From Anniella stebbinsi (lineage: Eukaryota; Chordata; Lepidosauria; Squamata; Anniellidae), in NCBI GenBank assembly GCA_029215795.1, contig JARDYH010000003.1, positions 177,642,382-177,706,381 on the forward strand: a DNA stretch of 64,000 nt, read 5' to 3'. Below, piece after piece: positions 1 through 30,281 of this stretch (position 1 is the first letter of the stretch; every line of letters starts with the position of its first letter). Both the position numbers and the translations under genes were made by a program. Below the pieces are notes generated by a model that worked only from the letters and a program-made list of their open reading frames with translations, ran no database searches and was not told the origin of the DNA.

Positions 1-1639
1 TTAGGCATCCAGAGCTGGAGCACTGAGCCTGTTGTGGATCTGTGTTTACTTACCCTTTGTTGGCCAGATGTTCAACTGTCCTCAGAGAATCAAACTTAGG
101 AGCAACCAGATCTTTCTGCTTCTAACAGAAGATGGCATTTCAGGGTATTGACTGGCCTTGTGTCAATCATAAAACACCGCCCTCTGCCTTCCTAGCTGGC
201 TGTGCAGTATTTATTGGCCAGTCTTTGAGGCAGTAATGAAACTGTTCCCATGCCGTCCAGAGCAGTGTTTAATTTTTTAAAAAATATACATACCACATTG
301 GATTTTTTAAAGATGCCAAATAAATGTTTAACCACATGAACATGTATTTTAAAGCCAAAAAGCTACCTGAAACATGTGTATCTAAAGAAAACAATGAAAT
401 CAGCACTAAATTAGGCATTAGGTATGTGTGTCACATGAGGGTGGGGGGAGAAAAACCTGTACTGCCTCCTATAGGTTGGCACACTCAGAGGGACGTCTTT
501 GTAAAAGTCTTTTCTGTTGCTCTCTCTTTTTACCTTAATGTTATTTAGTCCTTCTCTTTTACCAGTATTAAATTATCAATAATCTTTACAGGAACACTAT
601 GATAACATCACTAAAATGTTACTACTTTGCTTTTATAAGGTTAGCACCTATGGACATGATTCAGGCAAATTTAAAACACTTAACAGAGCAATCTTATACT
701 TGTCTATGCAGAGGTAAGTCCCACTGAATTGAATGGCACTTACTCTCAAATATTAGATTGCAGCTTAAATCTTTCCATCCCATTAAAGCATGTGCTGAAC
801 TCTCCCATTAAAAGAAATAGGACTAAAATATGCTCACACTTTGTCTGGTTCCACTATTGACCAGATTAAACAAATTGGCAATGACTTAAGTATTAATGGA
901 ACAATTTCTCCCATTTAACATATGGGAATCCTCACATGCCTTGCAAAGTTGCCATGATTGCAAAGTTGAGTTGAAGTGGAGGGTAGTATTTACAGGCCAT
1001 TGCTACTGAATGACAACTGACTGAGGGGAATAGGAGTCAGCAGGCATTGTGGGGTGGTAGAAAGCCAGCAGGGCGTAGCACAGGCTGATAATATTGTTCC
1101 ATGCTAAGCACTGCTGGCGATTCAGCGGCCATATTCCTCCATGGTGCTACTCAAACTATGGCTTTCTCTGCTGATGCTGATCAGGACATGGAGCATCATC
1201 CTGCCCTCATCCTTACCTCACCAGCTGCCTACCATAATAAGCCCCCTCTAGTTTATGCAACATTGACCATGGTTGGTAGAGAAATGCATGATATACTGAT
1301 GTCATGTCACAGGATAAGTAATGGGAGAACCTAACATGGGAGAGGGTGCTGGTTTTGGCAGGAGCCCTATGTCAAACGTGATAAGTAATTCTTTCCTAAA
1401 AGGGAAGACGTTGGGTATTCAGAAAGAGCAGAGGTAGAGCTTGCCTTGTGCTTATGCTACCAGAATCCAGCATAAAATTACATGCCACAGTTCGCAGCAG
1501 AAGCAAAACCCTTATGAAGTTCAAAAAAGCCAAGCACTGTGCCTAACCAAATAGTAACCTTGGGTTTCATGCCTGTGTTTACCCACAATGAAAGTCTTAA
1601 ACCCTCATCTTTTTCTCTACAGTGATAAAGATGGCAATC
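1..1639. other. Flank downstream of TRAF3IP2, no gene recognised
   Basis: AT-rich sequence with no convincing coding exon. Around 700-770 there is a fragment of a common squamate interspersed repeat (the 'taagtcccactgaattgaatgg' type). In other amniotes the next gene in this direction is REV3L, but nothing here could be assigned to it. Confidence 0.5.
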
Positions 1640-2097
1640 CATAGGAAAGACAGCGCTTTTATTGTGTACATGAAATGACTGTGTGAGACCATTGTACAAT
1701 GCAATAACATCTGACAACAAAAGGAATCCTGAGCAAACATGGGGATGCAATTGTTTTGCTTATTTCAGCATCATTTACAATATTTACTTGCTGTGCCGCA
1801 GCCTTGGAAAGCAAGTTGCTTGAAACACAAGACAAAACGATGGGACATTCTTTCCATTTGCAGTTTGCTTAAACATTGAGTGAGAAGCACTGTGCCTGAT
1901 TGGTTGCAGAAGGGAACATTCAGGATAAAAGAAAACACATGGTCTTGCTTTGCCCCAAGACAATTCTATTAGCAGGGGGAGGGCAGGAGAGAGACTGCAC
2001 ATGCTTTTCATCACCCAGAAAAAGAAGCCAGGAAAATCATGGCTGTATGCCCAACAGAGTCATATAACCATTGCTTCATATGCACTTTAATGTATGT
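1640..2097 (-). other. TRAF3IP2: TRAF3IP2 3' UTR (inferred extent)
   Basis: Sequence downstream of the TGA stop. The first clear AATAAA on the minus strand is at 1658-1663, so cleavage near 1640 is plausible. The extent is inferred; a longer UTR using a later signal cannot be excluded. Confidence 0.5.
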
Positions 2098-19743
<17,646 letters not shown>

Positions 19744-20129
19744 CGCAGTGCCTAAAAATGGGGAAGAATACAGTACAAGATATCATCTGATTTGCTCCAT
19801 AATGTATTTTATATCTAATTAATTATGTGTTTCTGGGATGAGATGAACAATTGATACGTGAGGGTTTGACCAGCCAAGCACTCTGCTTAAATGCCTGCAA
19901 GTGGAATCAAGGCCAGCGCAGCCCGCCTCGAGTGCCCCCCCACACACTTCAATTCTCTTTGGTGCCCACTTCATCTGCCCCAAGGTGATTTATTATTATT
20001 ATTATTAATTAATTAATTTGGAGGAGGTGTCATTTTAGCAGGTGGTGGAAGGAATTGGGCACTTTGAATGCAAAAAAAAACACAAAAAAAACCTTTCCAG
20101 GGATTCAAAGTCCCTGACTGATTGCTCAT

Positions 20130-20290
20130 ATCTCATGTGATTTTATTTATTTATTTATTTATTTATTATTTTATTCCATTTATATACCGCCCCATGGCCG
20201 AAGCTCTCTGGGCGGTTTACAAAAATTAAAAAATTGAACATTAAAAAGTCAATATACAAAATTTTAAATTAGACAACCAAGACAGCATTA
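20130..20290 (-). repeat. LINE (L2/CR1-type) 3' end with (ATTT)n
   Basis: A TTTA/ATTT run is followed by 'ccatttataccgccccatggccgaagctctctgggcggttt'-type sequence in reverse orientation. It is clearly the same family as 8445-8640. Confidence 0.75.
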
Positions 20291-20858
20291 CAATTACAAT
20301 GCATTCTAACAGCAGTTGTTGAATGGTTTTTGCAGAATAAATAACTTTACGGAATGGTGGTACAAAAACACTAACCTGTCAGGGAAGCCATTTCAATATT
20401 CTGTAGGAAATCCGTGGAAATACCAACTACAAATGGCAACTGAGAAGGGGAAAAACAAAGACAAAAAGATGACCACTGAGGATCAAGGCAGAGATTATTT
20501 TTAAAAATTAGACAACTTATCACTAGAGTCATATCTCATATACAGAGTAGACAGAAAAATAACTATTTCCCCAGCAACATGCTTTATATCAATTTGTTTT
20601 AAAAATCTCACTGTTCATTAAAGAAGGTGGAGCAGGAGACAGATCTCCTTTAAGTTAAGGCATTCTTTCTTTGACCATAAATCTGGATGTGGTACAGAAA
20701 TCAACACATCAGCCAGTCTTTCTCTACACTGGGTGTTTCAGCTATAAAAGAATATGAACTTGAGAAAGCACTTCAAGAATGTGCATTCCACCCCTAGCTG
20801 TACTTTTCACTCATGGGGATGAATGGAAAACCCTGCACATTTTTAATCCCATTGATTT

Positions 20859-20864
<6 letters not shown>

Positions 20865-20914
<50 letters not shown>
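20865..20914. repeat. (GA)n microsatellite
   Basis: About 25 GA units. The antisense (TC)n lies in TRAF3IP2 intron 1, far from splice sites. Confidence 0.97.
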
Positions 20915-20916
<2 letters not shown>

Positions 20917-22286
20917 AGTGGGACATAAATTGTGCCCATGAATAATAAATTGAAAATTATGTTACAGTGAAACATGTTATATGTAAATATTTTAGGTATG
21001 CTTTGCAAAAGCTCTTGATATAACTGATTGACCCTTTTCATACGAATTAAAAAGATGCCATTAAGGCCAATTCCCTATGCCAGCTTCAGGGATGGTGTAG
21101 CTTATCCAGTAGATTGGGGACTTTAGATTTGCAGACAAAAAGCCTCAATCAATCCTTCCCTGCCATCCCCCTAGACCTCCCACATTTGGCCCTTACCACC
21201 AGCAGGGCAGCTACAGCAGCAGAAAGCTCCACTGTCACACAGGGAGGACCTGTGCAGGGGGACCTCCCTTTCTGCATGAAGAGGGAGGCTTGCAATAATA
21301 TCTCGCAAACCCTGGGGCACCCTCCTAAGGGCCATAGGATTGTTCCCAAAATTGCATTTTTAGACCCTCTGTCCCCATTAGCCTTTCACACATTACAATC
21401 ATCATCTTTTACTCATCATTAGAAATAACTAACAACTATCCTTACATACACAGAGACCACCATACCTTCAGAAACACATGTTATTATCTAATCTTCAGTG
21501 TGTTTGTTCTCAAAATATTAATACTCCTAACATACTGACCAGGTAGACACCAGGGCATCCGTAATCAACAAAGAGATAAAAACAGCCAATTCTCTAAATA
21601 AAGCTGGAACAAAACAGGTCAGAACTATCAAGTTAGAAATAAAATTGTTATATGAGTGGGATGCATTAGAGGCACTTGTGAACAATATTTTAGAATAAGT
21701 CCTTATATTATGATTTATTAACCATTTCCTAGCCACTATCCATTAACAACAACAACAACAAAATGAGAACACTAGATTTCAAGGTATCCAAACCAACAAA
21801 ATTCATACACCACAAAGAGTAGACAACGTCAGGAGTAGACAACATGTGCCCCCCCAGTTGCATTTACACCCTGTCCATTTTTGTGGCGCCTGCCACACCT
21901 CAAGTCACCACTGCCAAACTGAAGCAAATCAGCTACAGAAAAGTTGCTTTTTCCTTTAAAACAAGGCACGTGGGTGGCACATGCCTCATTTTAATGCAAG
22001 TTTAGGCTCCTTCGGGGCTTCTGGAGTGTGATTATCCTTTAAAACAAGGTATGCACTTTGTTTTTAAAAAGTGAAAAAAGTAGGGGGGAGTTTACCGCCA
22101 CCAAATTTTGGTGGAAATTTGGAGGTGGAACCCACTGTGGGTTCCAGAGATGTAAAATTGGCACCCAGACTCTCTGAAGTTGTCCATTCCTGGCTTCGAT
22201 GGAAATGATGCAGTGCTACAAAAAACTTTTTAGAAATTCCACTTTCCAGTGTTTGTTCTAGCTAGACAAAAAAACAAACAGTCCAG

Positions 22287-22524
22287 CTATTTGGAAAGTC
22301 AGTGTGGTGTAGTGGCTAGAGTTTTGGACTGGGAATCGGGAGATCTGGGTTCTAGTCCCCACTCAGCCACGGAAACTCACTGGGTGACTTTGGGCTAGCC
22401 ACAGACTCTCAGCCCAGGGTTGTTGTTGTGAGGATAAAAAGGGGAAGATTATGTATGCCTCCTTGAGTTCTTTGGAGGAAAAAAGAGTGGGATGTAAATG
22501 TAATAAATAAATAAACAAACAAAT
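22287..22524 (+). mobile_element. tRNA-derived SINE of the Sauria-SINE type
   Basis: The body 'agtgtggtgtagtggctagagttttggactgggaatcgggagatctgggttctagtcccc' has pol III A- and B-box-like parts. It continues with 'ggtgactttgggctagccacagactctcagccc' and a 'gggatgtaaatg taataaataaat' tail. A 15-bp direct repeat with one difference flanks it (22272-22286 and 22525-22539, 'aaacaaacag[t/c]ccag'), the expected target duplication. This family is strong evidence for a squamate source. Confidence 0.9.
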
Positions 22525-22769
22525 AAACAAACAGCCCAGAATACATAGTTCTGACGCAACGAAATGTATGCTTCAGGTTGTTTTTCACCCATTCATCAAC
22601 TACCTGGAACAGGAATATAGATTCTTTAGAGGCTTCATGGCTCACTATTTTCTTCATCTAATCTTATGTGACTTGTTAGTTTGGTTGTGTTGGATGCATT
22701 GGAACAGTGCATTCCAGGCTAGTATTAATCTTTGGATGTGGGTTTTTGGGGTTCACCAAATGATTTAAG

Positions 22770-23025
22770 AACATAAGAGGAGCCATGCTGGATCAGACCA
22801 CAGATCCATTGAGTCCAGCATTCTGTTCACACTGTGGCCAACCAGCTGTCAACTAGGAACCCACAAGCAAGACATGAGTGCAATAGCACCCTTCCACCCA
22901 TGTGCCCTAGCAACTGGTATACATAGGCTTACAGCTTCTGCTACTGGAGGTGGCACATAGCTATCAGGACTAGCGGCCATTGATGGCCTTCTTCAGGTTT
23001 TCCATCTAGTCCTGTGTGGCATGTT
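22770..23025 (+). repeat. Interspersed repeat ('gccatgctggatcagacc' type)
   Basis: Matches the common reptile repeat that reads 'agccatgctggatcagaccaca..gtccagcattctgttcacactgtggccaaccag..acaagcaagacatgagtgcaa'. It is non-coding. A related 'actgagtcagaccagtggtcc' piece is at 44405-44520. Confidence 0.75.
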
Positions 23026-23026
23026 G

Positions 23027-23382
23027 GGGTGCCTCTACAAGAGAGGTTTAATGCGCTTTGAAGGTTCATTAAAAATTTTACCTCTACAAGAACGGAGCGC
23101 AAATCGGGCGTAGAGGCGCGTTATCTCCCCGATAATGCACATTTTCGAATGCGCGTTAAATCGCGAGTTTTATTTTGCTCCGGCCGTTAAAGCGCATTTT
23201 CCCCGTGTGAACAAGCGCTTATGCACATTAACTTCTTGTAAAGCACTTTTTGGACATCTATTAATGCGCTTCGCTGCCTCTTGCCGCCTCCCGTGCAGAG
23301 GGATTAGGAGTAAATGCGCGTCTGCGATAATGCGCATAATCGCCGAACCGGGCGCAAAAGCGAATCCTTGTAGAGGGAGCCT
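23027..23382. mobile_element. CpG-dense non-autonomous DNA transposon
   Basis: The ends 'ggtgcctctacaag' and 'cttgtagagggagcc' form an imperfect inverted repeat. The interior is very rich in CpG with repeated 'aatgcgc', 'gcgcat' and 'gcgcaa' words, in contrast to the CpG-poor surroundings. It has no coding capacity. The family was not recognised. Confidence 0.7.
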
Positions 23383-23435
23383 CAGTTTAAGGATCCTTTA
23401 GAGTAGGGCTGCAGAGAAACAGAAAGTCAACCATG

Positions 23436-23570
23436 GCCAGATCTACACCTTGTGTCAAATAATTACAAATGTGGAATAAAATACAAGATATAACACTATG
23501 AAAGTGGTAGGTGTCCCAACATTTATCAGTGCACTTCAATACCGCTATAAAGCGGTAGTGTAGATTTAGC
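23436..23570. mobile_element. MITE, 'GCCAGATCTACAC' family, copy 1
   Basis: The left end 'gccagatctacaccttgtgtcaaat' and right end 'gcggtagtgtagatttagc' share the CTACAC core with the 117-bp palindromes. It is homologous along its length to 52966-53114. Confidence 0.85.
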
Positions 23571-24840
23571 CCCAAAATTCATGAAACTGACAAAGTAATT
23601 TGAGATTAAACAGTTTAATGAAATTGTCCCCACCCTCACAATTTTGTCCCAGAATTGATTTCGCTGAATCAGCTTGCCAATTTAGCAACATGTTTACTTG
23701 AGATGAAGTCCAATTAACTCAGTGGGTCTTACTTCTGATCAGGTATAGGACTGGACTACTACTCTCAGATTCCTACCTACACAAAAAGACTGCATGGGAA
23801 GTCTTCAGAGCAATCCGTTCCACGCTGGGGTTCCCCCCCTCCCCGGAACTGTTTACTTCCCAGAATGGCTATAGGAATATAAATTGTTTGGCATTTTTCT
23901 TAAAAGTATGTTCTGGCTATCAAGGAGTTAATAAGATGTTCATAATGTCAGGTTCTCATTTTTGAAATATTTTTCTTGAATGTCTGCAAAACATCCCACT
24001 GCTGTTTTGCAACATGTTTTTTATACCATTGCAGTTCTGGCTTTTACATCCTCAAAAACAGAAGGCCTTTAAATTGTTTCAGGAATTGCTATACTAGTAA
24101 TAAAAAATCCCTTGCTTCACCCTTTTAAAAAATGTTATTGGTCTGGCACTCTCCTTTATGATGCAATAGTCCAAAAGCAAGAGTTAATATGTAAAAAGAT
24201 CCTACTTTAAGCCAGGGCAGAACATCCACACTTCATCCTCTACAATTGTGGGTGTGATAGGATTGGAACAGAAAAGAAGTATAGGAAAATGGGGGATTGG
24301 TGGTAGACCGTGGTGGTAGACCGAGAACTAGGAAATGTCTGGAATTTGGTGTGTGGGGAGAGATTTGAAGAAGATGAGTAGAAGGGAAATATAAGAAAAG
24401 GGGCTTGGGTGTATGGTGCTGGAAAGGAACAAAAAGTAAGTTGGAGGTATTTTAGGGTAGTAGAAGCAATGGAAGTAAATGAGTGGGGAATGTTTGGAAA
24501 GGATAGGCAGCTGGGAAGTTTTGGAAATGATTTAGTTGCTCTAGAAAACTGGGAATGGAGCTCTCTCAGTTTCACAAATAGTTATATTTGCAAGCTGATC
24601 TTACAGATATAGCTGAACTTCTGCCATCACAATGCTATTTGCATTTTTAAAAAAGTAATATAAAAGATCTTCCCTGGCTGACCACCATTTTGGGCTCTTG
24701 TCTTGATAGGCAGCTAGGAAGGAGGAACTGGCTCTTATATTACTCCAGGCAATTGAGACGGCAGATGTGTATGTGTAAGCATGATTCCACCCCTTAATTG
24801 CTTGTATGGCTTTATGATAGAGTTGGTTCTGGTGTATGGT

Positions 24841-25160
24841 TAGGCTGACCATATGAAAAAGAGGACAGGGCTCATGTAACTTTAACAGTTTTAGAGAAAA
24901 GGGAATTTCAGCTGGCGTCATTTGTATGCAATTAGTACCTGGTGAAATCCTCTCTTCATCACAACAGTTAAAGTTGCAGGCACCATACTAGAGTGACAAG
25001 ATACAAAAGAGGGCAGGGCCCCTGCAGCTTTAACTGTTGTAATGAAGAGGGAATTTCACCAGATATGAATTGCATACAAATGATGCTGGCTGAAATTCCC
25101 TTTTCTCTACAACTGTTAAAGTTACATGAGCCCTGTCCTCCTTTTCATATGGTCAGCCTA
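24841..25160. mobile_element. 320-bp near-palindromic hAT-like MITE
   Basis: The ends TAGGCTGACCATATG and CATATGGTCAGCCTA are perfect inverted repeats. The arms stay complementary inward ('gaggacagggct', 'gtaactttaacag', 'agggaatttca', 'cagttaaagttgcagg'). The direct flanks TGTATGGT (24833-24840 and 25161-25168) give an 8-bp target duplication, as for the hAT superfamily. Confidence 0.9.
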
Positions 25161-25439
25161 TGTATGGTTAAAGTTTCACTGCCCGTCAATATCTAAAAAT
25201 TAATGACTTCCAGATCAAGCATGCATTTCTCCAACTTAAAATGAAACCCAAAGCTAAGTTTCTTCAGGCCTGAACGAGACATGCCATGGAAACTCCATGT
25301 TTGGAGCATGCGGTACCTGATTTGGATTGGACAGTTGTAGAGGAAGAGAAGGGTCTAACCGTTTGCCTTTGTATTGTAGCTCCAGTACAAATCCTTCCTT
25401 CCTCCCCAATCTTCCATTAGCTATGGAAGGAAAAGTATT

Positions 25440-25690
25440 AGCAGTTTAAACCTGTACGTGTGAGTGACTGGGTTTGCACATCACGACAACGCACTATGGG
25501 TTAAATAAGCCACAATGGCTTATTTAAGCAATCATGATTATCACGTTGTGAGTTTAAAAACTCCCAACAGATGATGATGGCCAAAACAATCCACTCTGAT
25601 AACCCATGGTCTGCAGAGTGGGTTATTTAACCCATCCTGGGTTATTGTATGGTGTTGCAATCATTATGGGTTATTTTCATCGCCTACAGA
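25440..25690. mobile_element. Degenerate non-autonomous element ('gggttatttaa' motifs)
   Basis: Repeated and inverted 'gggttaaataagcc'/'ggcttatttaa' and 'gggttatttaaccc' blocks lie between 'tgcacatcacgacaacgc' and 'attgtatggtgttgcaatc'. Exact ends were not resolved. Confidence 0.45.
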
Positions 25691-26309
25691 GTTGCTTGGC
25701 AAGAGCAGTCAAAACCACTACTGCCACTTTCTTCCAGTAAGCAGATCTTTGTTTCCATGATCTGCCTAGCAACTGAATGCGCTCAGAGCCTGACCCTGAT
25801 CTAACCCTTTCCCCAACAGTAAGCTCTGCAACCTATCCAAGTGACAGCAGCTGTGCAGAGTTGTCATTTTGCCTTGTATGCATACCTGCCATGGAATGCT
25901 ATATATGAAACATACATAGAATTATAGCCACCACCCCATTTTTGGCAAAAAGGTGCTTTCACTTGCATGGCTTTGTCAGCACACAGGGTTTTCAGTGGGC
26001 CTTGCATGCATCCCTGCTAGGGAAGCCTGTGCATGATGTTTAGTCCTGATCTTGCCAACTTCCAAAGGTTTATTTGTACCACCCCCTTTTTGGTTCACTG
26101 GGGGTGGGGAGTGTTGTTCCTTGTGTGTAATCACGGAGGGGTTTGTTGGTGCTTTGGCTGCCTCCTGACTGGGGGGGTCTGTGTCTGAAATCTGGTCCTG
26201 ATCCTGCAAACATCCAAGGGTTTACAAGTTCCTACGATGTTGTCAATGGGTGAAACAGCACCACTGCTGGGTAGAAGACTGCAGCATGACAGGGGGTGGG
26301 GGTGATGAC

Positions 26310-26830
26310 TCAGGCCCTTTCTAAACCAGGTGAAATGCCTGGGAATAACTCCGGCTGCTCCCTGTGAGTCCGCATGATGCACAGGGAGTACCGGGGTGGG
26401 CAGGCATGGGATTTTTCCTGGTTTCCCGGAACCAGAAAAATCCTGATTTTTTCTGTGGTCCCGGGAAGTTCCCGGGACAATGGAAGAATGTGCCCACTCA
26501 TCCCAGTTTTGCCACGCTTACTTGGGAGTAAGCGCAGCAGAACTGATGATCATGGAGCCGCACCGCACAGCTCTGTGGCCATCAGGAGAGAGGAGGGCAT
26601 AGAATTCGCCATCCACAGGTTGGTGGGGGTAGGGGGGCCGGACTGCACGTGGTCTTCTTTTTTACTTACAGTTTTTGTCGCTGGAGCGCTTTTCTCTGTT
26701 GAAAAAAAATGGTGTGCGGGATGGCACGGGAGCAGCCTGAGTCATCACACTGGTGATGTGCATTCATCACGCTGAACCCGGAAGTCTCTACTTCTGGGTT
26801 CGCCACCCCTCTGGCCTGCAACATCCCATG
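26310..26830. other. GC/CpG-richer stretch with small hairpins
   Basis: Contains a hairpin at about 26410-26441 ('tttttcctggttt'/'aaccagaaaaa'), then 'gtcccgggaagttcccgggac' (26458-26480), another perfect inverted repeat. The 133-codon open frame across it lacks protein-like character. Probably a degenerate DNA element. Confidence 0.4.
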
Positions 26831-29800
26831 GTGTAGCAAGATTACCTCAGATTACAGTAGTTTAATAAGCTACATATGGTAGTTTATTTGTCTGATGCGG
26901 GGGGGGGGGATAACAGTAGTTTATTTTCAAAATAATCTACCCATCATGGCTTAAAGTGACACTCGAACACGACTTGTGTTTTTTCTCCATTGTGACCTGT
27001 GCAGCTCTCTGGTCCAAAAATGCATACATTATTTTGAGAAAGCACATGTTCCTCATGGTTAATATTCTTGCCAAGAATAATGATGTGTTCCAGTAGAGCT
27101 GATTTGATGTATTCCTTCAAGACTCACTCATTCTGCAATTTTATACAATATCAAACTGAAACAAACCTTATTTAATTTTTTCAGTTTCTGCAGTGGAAAA
27201 GACAGTGAGAACCATAGAGAGTCCAGCAGATTTCAACTGTAGCAATGCATTTGTCTCTAGAGGAACCTATACAGATGTGATGACAATTCAGTCCTAAATG
27301 AAATATCACAGGAAATATGCTGACTGTGTCAGAAGAGTATCACACACCCTCTGCATGTTCAACCTCTTAAAATATCAGGCAGGATCTCAGCCTTGCCCAA
27401 AGGGTTTCAGGACTGAAAAAAGTTACAGCAAGAAAGAAGTATACCTCTTCCTGCTCCATCCTCTACTTTCTCATTTCTTTTCCCTGAGCCAGCTTACAAT
27501 TCTTTGACCTTTGCAGAATTCAACGAAAATGAAGAAAAGAGTATATAGAATAGTTACCCTTCATTTATAGCAACCCTCTCCAACCTAGTACCCTCTAGAT
27601 ATTTTATACTTCAGCTTTATACTTTTGTAGCCAATACTTCTATAGCCAATGGTCAAGATTGCTGGGAGTTATAGTCCATTATTTACAGATTACTCAGGTA
27701 CATGAGCCACAGCTACTGAAATATAACCTCAAACATTAATGTTAGTGTTTACATATTTGAATACCCTTGTCTGTTGTAAAATCTGTAAAATTTGGGCATG
27801 AAAACAAAAATTATGTCCTATTATTTAAGCACCCTTCTGCTCTCTTTGCCCTTTCCTTAGCTGAAGTACAAAGTTATGCAACACAGATTCCTTCTGCAAA
27901 TAATCTTGGCAGTCTTCAGTGAGCTATTTGGCAGGAAACTGAGCCTCGTGTGAGCAGCAAGCACTTGCAAATCTAACTTGCAAAAGGCCCAGATGTTGAG
28001 GCACGACTGCAAGTCTTCCATTCGGCTTGTCAGTATAGCTGACGGAAAAGGAAGCACCAGGCAGAGGGAAGGAGCAGTTTTTTCTCTGCTAAAACAACGA
28101 CACGCAGAAATGTTCACAACTAAGTGATTGTGTCAATGGATAATGAACAGCACTTATTCAGCCTCTTGCAGGAGATAAGTAGAAAAAGATGCAGATGTTG
28201 TTTAGCTAATTTATCTTGTATGGGTCGATACTGACAGTTCAGATTCACAGCAAATGAGTTCAGGATTCAGGAAAGCTCATGTCTAACCCTTCAGCTTAAA
28301 CCCAACTTTTACATTTCTTAATACAATTCTTCCTATCCCAATTGGAATCTGTGTAGTTTCCTCATTGAAAGGTTTGTGTCAGCACATGAAATCTCCAAAG
28401 AACAAGGCTGACTAAACTAGCCTGCTTTTGATTAAACCTTTTCTGATAGCAGAGAGAAAGAATGGCGTAGTAGGTAAATTCCAACTTCAAAGGCCTTCAG
28501 TTTCAGGCCATTTAATACTGCTAAGAAAGAGGCCCATAGCTAGGATAAACACACACACACGAACGAATTACAGTTGCCTTCATATATTTTCATCAGAAAT
28601 GATTTTAGTTAACTTAAAAAGAACATAGGAAAAACCTCATGGGGCAAAGCAAGACTCCAGCTATCCTACTATTCTCTTTTCAACCATACTTCGTTCTGAA
28701 TATGTCAGAGTCACAAAAATATAAGATAGCTTAAAACACTAACAGGACATTCCCAATCCTTGGCAGCCAATTTCCATTTCCACCAAGCTAAGGTTTTGCA
28801 ACAATCCTGATAAAAAGAAGGTATAAATTATTAATATATATTTATCTGTCATAAATATCCATTGATGTTACTGTTTAGTGGCAATAAATGCCAAAGGTAA
28901 GTTGTGAACTGTGTAAAAAACACACATTGACAATTTTAATGTATTGCAGATTGGAAGGCCAATATGTACGTAATATTTTTGCTCTTCTTATGTCAGAGAT
29001 TAGCAGCCTTAGCCTAATCATTATTATTAAGAAGTGACTCCCATGGAGTTCATTTATTATTTCAATAAATCTAAGTGGTTTAGAATACAATAAATACATA
29101 AATAAATAAATGTATGTAAGTAAAGCCAGACTAAAATATTAAGGTAAATATAATGTAGCACTCAAATTATGACAAAACATTTTTTGTTAAAATAGTAGAA
29201 ATCAAAGAATGACCAATGGAATGAAAAGTTTTCAGAACCCACCTAAAGATGGTAAGAAAGAAAGCATGTCAGATCTCCCTGAGCAGAAAATTCCATAACT
29301 GGGGCATCACCACTGAGAAGGCCCCTCCTCTGATACCAACCAATCAAATATCTAGAAGAGACAGGCCAGGCAGTAGGGCTTCCAAGGCTGATTTTACAGC
29401 ACATTTAAATGGGTCCTGAAGATTACCTGGCCCCAAGGCTGTCCAACCAGACTTACTTTCCAGTTAACATACTTAGCCTTAAGTCCCTTTTTAATTTCAC
29501 CTGATAAAGAATTCTGTGTAACTCAAAGGCTTGCACATTTCATCGGTCCATAAAAGCAATGAACACCTACTTTGCTTTTCTAATAATCCCCAAATGCTGT
29601 ATTTGCATTGTTGATTGCACAACGTCGCTAAACTTTCAGGAAGATACAATGATTCCAATATCTCTTTTGAGATATTCAAGGGAACATCACAATCCATATG
29701 ATGCTGTATGTGCATGCACACACAGCAAAATGTTTGTGTGAGTGGGAGAGGGAGAGCTTGACACTACCTTACATTTGAGTAAACACTTTGTTAGCGCAAT

Positions 29801-29856
29801 TCTTTACATGTCTTCTCCCAGGTAAGTGGGTACAGGATTGTAACCTTAGTATAGGA

Positions 29857-29943
29857 GAGCTTTCCCCAACCTGGTTGGTGCCTGCCAGATGTGTTGGACT
29901 ACAACTCCCAGCATTCCCAGGGCACCAGGTTGGGGAAAGCTGG
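29857..29943. mobile_element. Palindromic hAT-like MITE
   Basis: 'agctttccccaacctgg' and 'ccaggttggggaaagct' are perfect inverted ends around 'actacaactcccagcattcccagg'. Confidence 0.85.
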
Positions 29944-29977
29944 TATATAGAGGGAGAAGCACAGAAATCACAGCCAA

Positions 29978-30058
29978 GGTCTTGTGATCATAAGGATCTG
30001 CTGGAGCTAGGCCTTCTTAGGTCTTGTGATCATAAGGATCTGCTGGAGCTAGGCCTCT
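29978..30058 (+). repeat. 42-bp-period tandem duplication
   Basis: The block 'ggtcttgtgatcataagg..tctgctggagctaggcct' occurs at 29978 and again at 30020 without substitutions over about 38 bp, so the duplication is recent. Confidence 0.95.
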
Positions 30059-30281
30059 TATTGGCGTTTTTTCTGCATTATTATTATAACAAAAGTACAC
30101 GTCGTATATCTCCAAGGTATCTGATCTTCCCACTAATAATCTCATATAACTGCATACTAAGCGGCGAGCAGACTTCTTAAACTCAACCATTTTGTTACCG
30201 GAGAGAATTAACAACCCACAAAGGAAACACCCAGGCAGAAGAGACAACAGCACATGAGAAAATGGGTCAACAAGAACTTAC

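Larger units (their letters stand above)
19752..30281 (-). other. TRAF3IP2: TRAF3IP2 intron 1 (5' intron)
   Basis: About 10.5 kb between the exon 2 acceptor and a candidate exon 1 donor. It is filled with repeats: LINE tail (20130-20290), (GA)n (20865-20914), Sauria-type SINE (22287-22524), 'ggatcagacc' repeat (22770-23025), CpG-rich element (23027-23382), MITE (23436-23570), 320-bp palindrome (24841-25160), an element rich in 'gggttattt' motifs (25440-25690), and a GC-rich stretch with small hairpins (26310-26830). No coding exon was found. Confidence 0.7.

Noticed and set aside
62..132. Exon-like stretch on the minus strand (AG ... GGGTAAGT, open frame of about 23 codons)
   Set aside because: No recognisable protein, too short, and no link to TRAF3IP2, whose exons are all accounted for, or to REV3L.
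26374..26775. 133-codon plus-strand frame
   Set aside because: Spans small hairpins and CpG-rich repeat-like DNA; no protein family resemblance.
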